64,000 bases of DNA from a bacterium (lineage in GTDB: Bacteria; Myxococcota_A; Bradymonadia; Bradymonadales; Bradymonadaceae), in contig JAUIBR010000038.1 of NCBI GenBank assembly GCA_030427705.1, forward strand, positions 1-64,000. Reading direction: 5' to 3'. Shown here one piece after another: positions 15,871 to 23,697 of the stretch (positions are counted from its first letter, which is position 1; every line of letters starts with the position of its first letter). Both the position numbers and the translations under genes were made by a program. The notes under the pieces were generated by a model. It saw only the letters and a list, made by a program, of their open reading frames with translations. It did no database searches and was not told the DNA's origin.

Positions 15871-16200
15871 ATGTCAAAGAAGAAACTTGTATTTCGAGTG
15901 GGTCAGGGTCTTGCGGTCACCGGACTCGCGCTCACGCTTGGCGCAAGCTGTTCCAAGGACACGCCAAAGGACGGGCCAAACGTCAACACTGTGGCGCCGA
16001 ATTCAAATCCAGGCGCACAGACCAATGGTCAGACAAATCAGGCTGATCCAACGCCAACGCCACCACCACCGCCCGAAATCAACGTCAACACTGTCGAAAC
16101 TCCCCCGCTGACAACCGACATGGGAACCGACGCTGATAGCATCAAATTGGCGCCGGAGATTCGCGTGAACACCCCAGCTCCAAAGAAGAAACCGGAGTAG
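15871..16200 (+). CDS. Small Pro/Thr-rich lipoprotein
   Basis: The product has 109 residues. ATG 15871 follows a strong ggagg site; the in-frame upstream start at 15829 lacks one. The signal peptide ends near GASC, then the whole mature chain is low complexity (Asn, Thr, Pro, with repeated EINVNTV / EIRVNTP phrases). It is probably a disordered surface or periplasmic tether. No function is recognised. It diverges from the diiron gene across 58 bp and is followed by the 34-bp tandem array. Confidence 0.65.
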   Translation: MSKKKLVFRVGQGLAVTGLALTLGASCSKDTPKDGPNVNTVAPNSNPGAQTNGQTNQADPTPTPPPPPEINVNTVETPPLTTDMGTDADSIKLAPEIRVNTPAPKKKPE

Positions 16201-16207
16201 ATTCCTA

Positions 16208-16325
16208 CATCCGGAAGACCTTCTCGGTCGCTCGCCGCATACGTCCGGAAGACCTTGTCGGTCGCTCGCCGCGGACGTCCGGAAGACCTTCTCGGTCGCT
16301 CGCCGCGTACGTCCGGAAGACCTTT
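16208..16325. repeat. 34-bp-period tandem array built on the dispersed 12-mer
   Basis: TCCGGAAGACCT starts at 16210, 16244, 16278 and 16312, exactly 34 bp apart. The 22 bp between copies (ttctcggtcgctcgccgcgt + acg) are also nearly identical, so the whole 34-bp unit is repeated three times plus a partial fourth. The array fills the gap between two convergent genes. The period is not a multiple of three and no coding use is apparent. Because the whole unit is conserved there are no spacers, so it is not a CRISPR. Confidence 0.95.
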
Positions 16326-16326
16326 T

Positions 16327-18243
16327 CTATTGGAGGGCGTCTAGCTTTCTGGGCCGCGTCCAGATGTAGGCCACGATCGACAAACCGACAAAATGGCAAC
16401 CCACGTACGTGACCACATGCGGGAAATCGAAGAACACGATGAGCACCGCCGCCAGCAGGTAGAGCGTGCCGATGGGGACAATCCGCTTGTCTGCTGCCAC
16501 GCCCAAAATCAACCAGGCCATGAAGAACGCGAGCGACTCAAACACCATCATCTCCCGAACCGTAGCGCCCGATTGCGAGCCAAGTTCACGCCCCAGCCAA
16601 AGATATAGGGACGCGATTCCGATGGACGCACCCAGTATCTCATTCACGCGGTTCGGCTTCCTTTTGAAAACCACGAAGTGCGTGAAGACTAGAGACACAG
16701 CCACCACGATAATCACGATACGTCCCGTCATCAGGAACGCATCCATATGAATCTGTGTCGGTGAGTCCAAAAACAAGGTGGGTCCAAGAAGCGCCGCGAA
16801 GAGGACCGTCACAATGAACCCGCCCCGAGCGCGGCTGCCGACTTCGGGGTCGACGTCCTGCTTCATCTGTTGAAGTTCTTCCCCCAGCCTCGTCTCCGAA
16901 TCCAGTTCGGCACGAAGGGTCTCGACCTGTTCAAAAAGGTCTTCCGGATAGGGATTCATCTCGGCCAGCAACATCGCCGCGGCGTCTGGAGAGCGTTGGT
17001 GAATCTCGAAATCGAACATGGCGCGGAGGGCATCCTGAACGCCTCGGCTGGCGACTTCGTTTTCATCCCAGATCTTCAACGCCTGCTCGAAACCGAAGCG
17101 ACACTCACCAAAGAGCCGCTGAACACCGAGTTCGGCGTCCATGTTTCCAGCCACGACGGCCTCTATAGCATCCTTCAACTCGGCCAATCGCGCTGCCGAT
17201 TCGGTCGCGATGGAAACCGAGTCGCGATGATTTAGGTAGTCACGCAATGACTCCCGGAACGCGGACGCGCTTTCGAAACGGTCTTCCGGAGCCCACGCCA
17301 TCGCGCGAACACAGATGGAAGCGAGTTCTTCCGGAACATCCGCTGCGTACGTCTTAGGCTCAGACTTGTAGGCATTGAGCATGACTTCGTAGAGCGACCC
17401 TCCGCTATGCGGGGTTTCTCCGGTAACCAAGAAGTGAAGCATCGCGCCCAGAAGATATACATCGGTTGCGGGACCAATCGACGCGCCCTGCCCCGCTGCC
17501 ATTTCAGGAGACATGAATCCAGGCGTCCCAGCGGGCGTATTGACGTCTGCGGCGGATGGCAAGAACCCATCAGGTTCAGTCGTCACCGCAATCCCCCAAT
17601 CCACCAGATAGACCTCGCCAAACTCGCCAATCATGACGTTGTCCGGCTTGATATCGCGGTGAACGATGCCTCGGTCGTGGGCAAATGTGAGCGCGCGACA
17701 GACCCCCATCAGGACCTGAAGATTCCACACCAGCCCATCCTCGCCTTCATAACCGGGTGCCGTCGAAGGATCACCTAGGTACTCGGCCCACGAGTTCCCC
17801 TCGATACGTTTCATCACAATGATGGGCGCGCCTTCTTCGTTCTGCCCCACACCATAAATCGGCACGACATTCGGATGTTCGAGCCGACCCGTGATAATCG
17901 CCTCTTGCAGCAGGAGCACCGCGCTGGCGTCGTCAAAACGGTCGGCACGAAGCGTTTTCACCGCAACGCTTCTGCCGATCGGCCGCTGGGTAGCGCTGCG
18001 CACCAATCCCATGCCGCCCTGCCCCAACGTCGCGCCAAGTTCCAACTCCACGCCGTGTTCAGTCTGGGTCGTGTCTGTCCGGACGAGCGGCAACGAAAGC
18101 AGCGAATCTGACTTGTCTGTCTCGGGCGGCGTGAGGGTTGTGACCATTGGATCGGAGTCGACGGTCGCATCCAAAGCGAACGTCTCGTACATCTCCCGGT
18201 AGGTCTGTTCTAGTTGTTGCCGGCCCACATGAACTCCAGTCAT
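16327..18243 (-). CDS. Transmembrane Ser/Thr protein kinase with DWG in place of DFG
   Basis: The product has 638 residues. The Hanks kinase domain has Gly-loop GQGGMGLV, Lys96 in VAVK, HRDIKPDN at 195-202, DWG at 215-217, GTPGFMSPEM, and DVYLLGAMLH. A helical region follows, whose FGFEQALKIWDEN stretch aligns by eye with FALKQSLKAWPEN of the kinase at 6610, so the two are paralogues. Six or so transmembrane helices lie at about residues 475-625. Catalytic residues other than the Phe-to-Trp change are intact. It is head to head with the STAND kinase at 18363, 119 bp apart. Motif copies are at 16937 (Pro-Glu-Asp-Leu) and, one mismatch, at 17280. Confidence 0.9.
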   Translation of the reverse strand: MTGVHVGRQQLEQTYREMYETFALDATVDSDPMVTTLTPPETDKSDSLLSLPLVRTDTTQTEHGVELELGATLGQGGMGLVRSATQRPIGRSVAVKTLRADRFDDASAVLLLQEAIITGRLEHPNVVPIYGVGQNEEGAPIIVMKRIEGNSWAEYLGDPSTAPGYEGEDGLVWNLQVLMGVCRALTFAHDRGIVHRDIKPDNVMIGEFGEVYLVDWGIAVTTEPDGFLPSAADVNTPAGTPGFMSPEMAAGQGASIGPATDVYLLGAMLHFLVTGETPHSGGSLYEVMLNAYKSEPKTYAADVPEELASICVRAMAWAPEDRFESASAFRESLRDYLNHRDSVSIATESAARLAELKDAIEAVVAGNMDAELGVQRLFGECRFGFEQALKIWDENEVASRGVQDALRAMFDFEIHQRSPDAAAMLLAEMNPYPEDLFEQVETLRAELDSETRLGEELQQMKQDVDPEVGSRARGGFIVTVLFAALLGPTLFLDSPTQIHMDAFLMTGRIVIIVVAVSLVFTHFVVFKRKPNRVNEILGASIGIASLYLWLGRELGSQSGATVREMMVFESLAFFMAWLILGVAADKRIVPIGTLYLLAAVLIVFFDFPHVVTYVGCHFVGLSIVAYIWTRPRKLDALQ

Positions 18244-18362
18244 TGCATGACCTTACACCAAGAACCGAAGTTTCAAAGCGCACAGTTTCGCTCAAGATTG
18301 CCTTCCAGTTTCGACGATAGCGACTTGTCGTTCTCACACGAACAGAGCCAGAATCCGGAACG

Positions 18363-21113
18363 ATGTCAGACGACGATCTATATGGCGACACGCTCGCTCC
18401 CGGTGAATTCGAAGCCACCGCCGACTTCCCAGCGTCATCGTTTGGTCCGCGGTATCAGGTGATCGAAGAGCTTGGTCGTGGTGGTATGGGTACCGTCTAT
18501 CGCGCTTTCGACACAGAGCTGCGCGAGGATATTGCGCTTAAGGCGCTCCTCCCAACACTGGCCCAAGACCGTCGCGCTTTGCTTCGTTTTCGTCACGAGG
18601 TTCGAATCGCTAGACGCGTCTCCCACCCAAATATCGCCAGAATTCACGACTTTCATGTTCATGATGACACACCATTTTTGACGATGGAATTCGTGCCAGG
18701 CGTTGGTCTCGACACAATCTTGTCGGATTCGGGCTCCTTCTCAGCAGAGCAAATGCTCGGCTACATGATTCCGGTGTTGAATGCGCTGGAAGCGGCGCAT
18801 CAAGCCGGCGTTGTTCATCGAGACTTGAAGCCAGCAAATGTCATGGTTTCAGAGGACGGTCGGGTGGTGGTCACCGATTTTGGAATCGCGACGATGGTGG
18901 GCGACGTGTCCGACGAAGGACAGATCGTTGGCACTCCTTTGTATTTGTCCCCCGAGCAGGCTCGTGCGCAATCCGTCGACTCGCGGTCGGACTTGTACAC
19001 GGCCGGTGTCATGATGCATGTGATGCTTACTGGAGCATCGCCTTGGGATGCTACCGACGCCATGACGTTGATCATGGCTCGCCTATTGAAGCCGCCACGC
19101 CCACTTCCAGTCGACACACCGGATTTTATCCAGACGGCCATCTGTGCCTTGATGCAGATTGACCCACGGGACCGTCCTGAATCTGCAAACGAAGTCGTGC
19201 AGGCGCTCTCGGACCCGACGCACGCCGCAGCGCCTTCCCGTAGTCTGTCGCCCCTTCCGAACCACTTCGGTAAGTTTGTCGGACGTGAGGCGGATCTTGA
19301 CGTTGTACATTCTAATCTCGAAGCGCATGGATGCGTTGTCGTTTGCGGTCCCGGCGGTATTGGGAAGACCCGACTCGCGGTTGAGTATTCGCAACAGCGC
19401 AACATTCCAGTCGCATGGGTATCGCTCGATGGTGTCGTGACTGTTGATGAAGCGATGTCACGAATCGTCGACAAGCTCGGGCTGCCGGCTTCCGCTGGGA
19501 TTCAGGAGATTTCGGCGCAACTAGACGCGCTCGATGCGGTCCTTTGGGTGCTCGACTCTGTCGACCGACTCGACGTCACTGCGCTTGCTGAACCATTCCT
19601 CGGCATGGGTTGTGAAGTTGTGATGACCCAACGCGGTCGCTCAAGTGACTTTCCGTCCGTCCAATTGGAACCACTTTCAGCCGATGCGGCCCAGGCGTTG
19701 TTTCTGGATCGTGCGACGTCGAGGACAGCAAGTATCGACCAGTCTGAACCTGGGTTTGTGGAGGTTATCGAACAGCTCGAAGGGTATCCGTTGGCACTAG
19801 AACTTGCAGCGTCCAGGCTCGGCATTATGACACTCGAGACCCTTTCCCAACGTCTCCGGGACCCTATCAGAACGTTGCGCAACAAGGACTTGGGTTCAAT
19901 CGAATCCGCGATCACGGACTCCTGGGACGAATTGACTTCGGACCTCCAGTCAGCGCTCGCCCAATTCTCGGTGTTTGAGGGCGGCGCGAGCCTCGACGAT
20001 GTGTGCGAGATCCTCGCGTGCGATGGATATCCGGAAGACCTTCTTGAAGAGCTCGTCGACCGTAGTTTGATCCGATGGATGCGGGGCGATGGCCGGTTCA
20101 CGTGTTTTGAGGTGATTCGAGATTTCGCCAAGGCGCGTCTTCCAGACGTATGTGTTGCGGCAACGTCCAGGCATCAAAAATACTTCGAGCAACGCATGAC
20201 GGTCAGCGAACTGCAGCATAGCGATCTGATGAATGCCCGCGCGGCGTTTCTTCATTCAGTGGCCGTTGCCGACCACTCCAGCGCGGAGAAGCTGTTGGGT
20301 GGCATCTGGTACATTCTGGAGCGTCGCGGCCCGTATTCAATGGGCCAACAACTTTCGGAGCAATTGCTCAACATCACCGACTCCAATATTGCAAACAACA
20401 CCAAGGGTTTTAGCTTGTGGCGTCAGGGAGAACTTGAAAATGCCGCAGTTGCGTTTGAGACATCGTTGAGTCAGAAGGAATCGTCGGACGCGTTCATGGG
20501 GCTTGGCCAAGTGCGGTGGTCGCAAGGGAGGTTCGACGAATCAGAACAACTACTGAAAAGAGCGATTGCGGGGACAGGTCACACACGCGCGAATTCAATC
20601 AATGTCCTTGGACTTGTTGAGTGGAGTCGGGGCAATCTGGACCTTGCACGAGAATACCTCAAGACCGCTGCCCAGGAATACGAAGTCTACATCCCGTCCA
20701 AGCAAGGAATCGCTTTGAGTAACCTTGCTCTGGTCGAAGATGACCAGGACGACACGCTCGCTGCCATTGCCACAACGCGACTGGCGATCGATTTACTCAA
20801 AGTTGCAGATGACCAGCGTTCGGTCGCGCTCGCGCAATCCAATCTGGGCAACATGCTGCGCAAGGCGGGCCAACTCGATGAGGCAGAGTCCATCCTGCGC
20901 GTGGCCATCGACGCAAACTCCAAGCTCGGCGACCGTCGAATGATGGGATTCGCCAAAAACAATCTGGCGATGGTTTTAGCCGAACAAGGGCACCACCGGG
21001 AGGCTGTACCATTGTTGGAAGAGGCGATTAAGCACTTCGAAACGCTGCACGAACCCGCGGCTATTGACTCAGCCCGAAACCAACTTCAAATCTCAAAGAA
21101 CTTTCTGACTTAG
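18363..21113 (+). CDS. Ser/Thr kinase fused to a STAND-type ATPase and TPR repeats
   Basis: The product has 916 residues in three parts. Residues 30-285 are a Hanks kinase: GRGGMGTVYRA, Lys60, HRDLKPAN (152-159), DFG (172-174), GTPLYLSPEQA. Residues 300-620 are an AfsR/NB-ARC-like ATPase: KFVGREADL, P-loop GPGGIGKT (329-336), Walker B-like LWVLDSVD, and QLEGYPLALELAASRLG, the typical GxP motif. Residues 640-910 are TPR helical repeats with recurring A-x-x-N-L-G/A phrases. No transmembrane segment is present, so it is cytosolic. The ATPase-TPR half usually senses a ligand and switches the attached effector, here kinase output. A motif copy lies at 20030 (Tyr-Pro-Glu-Asp-Leu). Confidence 0.9.
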   Translation: MSDDDLYGDTLAPGEFEATADFPASSFGPRYQVIEELGRGGMGTVYRAFDTELREDIALKALLPTLAQDRRALLRFRHEVRIARRVSHPNIARIHDFHVHDDTPFLTMEFVPGVGLDTILSDSGSFSAEQMLGYMIPVLNALEAAHQAGVVHRDLKPANVMVSEDGRVVVTDFGIATMVGDVSDEGQIVGTPLYLSPEQARAQSVDSRSDLYTAGVMMHVMLTGASPWDATDAMTLIMARLLKPPRPLPVDTPDFIQTAICALMQIDPRDRPESANEVVQALSDPTHAAAPSRSLSPLPNHFGKFVGREADLDVVHSNLEAHGCVVVCGPGGIGKTRLAVEYSQQRNIPVAWVSLDGVVTVDEAMSRIVDKLGLPASAGIQEISAQLDALDAVLWVLDSVDRLDVTALAEPFLGMGCEVVMTQRGRSSDFPSVQLEPLSADAAQALFLDRATSRTASIDQSEPGFVEVIEQLEGYPLALELAASRLGIMTLETLSQRLRDPIRTLRNKDLGSIESAITDSWDELTSDLQSALAQFSVFEGGASLDDVCEILACDGYPEDLLEELVDRSLIRWMRGDGRFTCFEVIRDFAKARLPDVCVAATSRHQKYFEQRMTVSELQHSDLMNARAAFLHSVAVADHSSAEKLLGGIWYILERRGPYSMGQQLSEQLLNITDSNIANNTKGFSLWRQGELENAAVAFETSLSQKESSDAFMGLGQVRWSQGRFDESEQLLKRAIAGTGHTRANSINVLGLVEWSRGNLDLAREYLKTAAQEYEVYIPSKQGIALSNLALVEDDQDDTLAAIATTRLAIDLLKVADDQRSVALAQSNLGNMLRKAGQLDEAESILRVAIDANSKLGDRRMMGFAKNNLAMVLAEQGHHREAVPLLEEAIKHFETLHEPAAIDSARNQLQISKNFLT

Positions 21114-22630
21114 TCGTTCTGCAAGTGGACGTGCGGCTGTGCTCCGTTGCCACGTACTTCGATGACTTTATCGGCCCGGTCTTGGGTCAGATACTGAGTA
21201 AGGTCCACACCCAGTCCCGCCAATGCGGCGAGATGTTCCTGGCGGCGTTGGTCAGCCTCACGCGCAAGACGGTCCCGTTGCTCCGCATCCAGACGTACCT
21301 GTTCACGGTTGAAGTCGCGCGCTTTCGCCTGCATTTCGAGCTCAGCATCTGCGCTACGACGCTTATCTTCACGCTCTTTCTGACCACGCGCGATATTGCG
21401 CTCTAGCTTCAAGTCTTCAAGTTCTTGAGCCTGCTGTTCAGTCGCCTTTTCCAGTTGGAGTTTCGTCCGACTTTCGATGGCCTGATCATGCATCTGCTCG
21501 AGTGACGCCTTGGCACCGTAGCCGCGATAGACCACACGATTTACGCGGTACCCGATTTGTTCAGCGCGACTGATCAACTGCTTATACGTCGCCAATTCGT
21601 TGAGTTTCTCGGTGTTCTGCTTGAAGCTCTCAAACGAATGACGGCCAACAAAATCGACGACGTCTGAGGTCGCCGCGTTCAAAAAGTCGCCGATTGGGTC
21701 GTGCGTTTCGGACAGCATCAGCTCGATATCGACCAATTCGAAGAACATCATCAATCGAATGGTCAACACAGCGTCGTCGGCCGTCCGAACGTCCGGAACG
21801 TCGTGGTACATCTGGTCCGGAAGAAGCCACAACTTCTGGAATTCCAGCGCGCCCGGGACTTTTCGTCCGCCCACATTTCCGTGCCATTTGAACGTATGGA
21901 GCCACTCGCCAGGTTTAGGCACGAACGTCGCCGGACCATGCACGATACGTCGCGCGACTTCACCCGTTTCCTCGTCCTCGGCATACACGATGACGGCCTC
22001 TTTATCCGCGATCGGCAGCGCCTCCTCCATCGTGATGTCTTTGTGCTCGCGAGGGTCCATCCACACGTGGGCGGGGCCAGCAAGATGCTCCTGGCGACCG
22101 TCGCGAAAGCGGACGATCAAAAACTCGCTTGGGTGCGCAGTGTAGTGCTGCATCGCGCGGAATCGACGTCCAACACGCCACACACGAGCCGGCCCGGTAA
22201 TGACCTTCATGCTGCCGTTTTTGTTGGTCATCATGACGCGCTTGCCTTCTTCAACTGTGTAGAAAAACATCGAGTGTCTCGCTTGATTTTGCCAGTGTGG
22301 GTCGATGCCCGTGGCGACGTGTGGCGCGGCTGCGCGAATCTGAGTGTTTCGTTGTGGGGACACGCTCTGGGCACGCATCGAAGCGCGAACCAGGTCGTTG
22401 ACCATGAACTCGCCGGTCGATTCGGCCGAGCGGAACGCGGCGGGAGCGCTCTGCATCATTGGCGGCGGAGGCGCCGCGTACTCGGCGTATTCGGAATCGA
22501 CGGAGCTCAACAAATCGTCGATCTCGCTCTGCGACATGATGTTGCTTTGCGCCATCATCGACTTGCCGGCTGGCTCGTCGTACGCCTCCTGAAGCGCGCC
22601 CGCGGTCTTCTTAAATTTGTATTTATCCAT
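21110..22630 (-). CDS. Vault-like (major-vault-protein/SPFH) protein
   Basis: The product has 506 residues. ATG 22630 (MDKYKFKK) is preferred to an upstream frame that crosses the divergent promoter. Residues 125-250 contain two beta-repeat units of major-vault-protein style (ITGPARVWRVGRRF..., LAGPAHVWMDPREHK..., IVHGPATFVPKPGEW). Residues 265-375 look like an SPFH/shoulder domain (DAVLTIRLMMFFEL, VDFVGRHSFESF). Residues 375-470 are a highly charged coiled coil, and the end (GLGVDLTQYLTQ) resembles the SPFH tail. Residues 33-45 (SQSEIDDLLSSV) resemble the FliM N-terminal CheY-binding peptide. Vault homologues are known in a few bacteria; the assembly here is inferred. The stop overlaps that of the convergent kinase. 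Confidence 0.65.
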   Translation of the reverse strand: MDKYKFKKTAGALQEAYDEPAGKSMMAQSNIMSQSEIDDLLSSVDSEYAEYAAPPPPMMQSAPAAFRSAESTGEFMVNDLVRASMRAQSVSPQRNTQIRAAAPHVATGIDPHWQNQARHSMFFYTVEEGKRVMMTNKNGSMKVITGPARVWRVGRRFRAMQHYTAHPSEFLIVRFRDGRQEHLAGPAHVWMDPREHKDITMEEALPIADKEAVIVYAEDEETGEVARRIVHGPATFVPKPGEWLHTFKWHGNVGGRKVPGALEFQKLWLLPDQMYHDVPDVRTADDAVLTIRLMMFFELVDIELMLSETHDPIGDFLNAATSDVVDFVGRHSFESFKQNTEKLNELATYKQLISRAEQIGYRVNRVVYRGYGAKASLEQMHDQAIESRTKLQLEKATEQQAQELEDLKLERNIARGQKEREDKRRSADAELEMQAKARDFNREQVRLDAEQRDRLAREADQRRQEHLAALAGLGVDLTQYLTQDRADKVIEVRGNGAQPHVHLQND

Positions 22631-22715
22631 TGGTTTTGTATCTCTCGAATCACACCAACGCGTCAACGCGCGGATGAGAGTATGCAAACCTCGAATGCCG
22701 CCTAAACTATTCAGC

Positions 22716-23618
22716 ATGAATTCCGACGGACCTTTCGAACTCACGCTCGAACAGCTGGTAGCGCACTCCCCGTGCATCGCGGTCGGGCAGCTGATGTCCT
22801 CCGAAACGCCCGATGGCAGCGAGCTCTGCGTGCAGGCCTACAATATTCAAGAGTGGATTCGCGGAACGCACCACGCGCTGGGGCGCCACGACATCGAACC
22901 GCACGGCAGTCATCTTGCCCGGCGGCGAAAACTGCGCCGCATGACAGAACCAGTCCACGTCCAAAACTTCCCGGTATTCCGTAACGCCGTCTACAAATCA
23001 GATGTCTCTTCACCACGCCGAATCCTGTTCTTCCTAGAAACCGATACCGGCCAGGAGTTCACAGCGCACGGCGCCGTCGAGGAACTAAGCCGACTCGACG
23101 AGGTCAAGCGGCTCGCGACTAGACTCGAGCTCCCTCAACAGAAAGGAACACCAGCCTACGACATCGTTAAACGCTCCCGCGGCTTGGAGATCGAGTGGAT
23201 AAACCATCTTCGAGTGCGCGCCTTCGACACAGTCATGATGATTGCATCTTCAACCATCTTCGTATTGTTCATCGCCCTGCTGCTCCAAAGTTGGTGGGTC
23301 ATCGTCATCATGGCCGCGGCGGGAGTAGGCTGGTTTGTATCGTTCCGACGCCAGGCACAAGAGCGCAAATACGAGTGGATTCGATTGGGCATCGACATCG
23401 ATGAAGACGGGCTTTTGCTGGAGTTCGACGATAATCAAGTCATCGTCTACTGGCACGAGAACCCGCGCGTCGAACGGGTTGGACGCGACGTCAACATCGA
23501 GACCGACACCCGCTCAATTTTGCTGCGTCGGTCACCCACGCCGATCGAGGCCGGCTTTCTGCACGCACACGTAGAAGCCTTGATATTCCAACAATCTCGC
23601 AAGTTGCTGCCGCGCTAG
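22716..23618 (+). CDS. Two-helix membrane protein, unknown function
   Basis: The product has 300 residues. ATG 22716 begins MNSDGPFEL; the in-frame extension to 22617 would run into the divergent vault-like gene and is rejected. The first half is soluble with no recognised motif. Two adjacent transmembrane helices lie at about residues 175-215 (IFVLFIALLLQSWWVIVIM... and VGWFVSF), followed by a basic and acidic cytoplasmic end. It shares an 85-bp divergent intergenic region with the vault-like gene, so shared regulation is possible. No function is claimed. Confidence 0.65.
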   Translation: MNSDGPFELTLEQLVAHSPCIAVGQLMSSETPDGSELCVQAYNIQEWIRGTHHALGRHDIEPHGSHLARRRKLRRMTEPVHVQNFPVFRNAVYKSDVSSPRRILFFLETDTGQEFTAHGAVEELSRLDEVKRLATRLELPQQKGTPAYDIVKRSRGLEIEWINHLRVRAFDTVMMIASSTIFVLFIALLLQSWWVIVIMAAAGVGWFVSFRRQAQERKYEWIRLGIDIDEDGLLLEFDDNQVIVYWHENPRVERVGRDVNIETDTRSILLRRSPTPIEAGFLHAHVEALIFQQSRKLLPR

Positions 23619-23697
23619 ATGAGAATTTTAGATCGCGACGGCGTCTCGTTCGTTGTGATACATGTTGGTCAAGAAGTTCAGAACACAGGAGGAGGAC

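Noticed and set aside
16208-16325. CRISPR array
   Set aside because: The full 34-bp unit is conserved, so there are no unique spacers, and no cas genes are present.
21701-22705. Long rightward frame (334 codons) antisense to the vault-like gene
   Set aside because: The leftward frame has domain structure, and this frame is His/Arg-rich shadow sequence.
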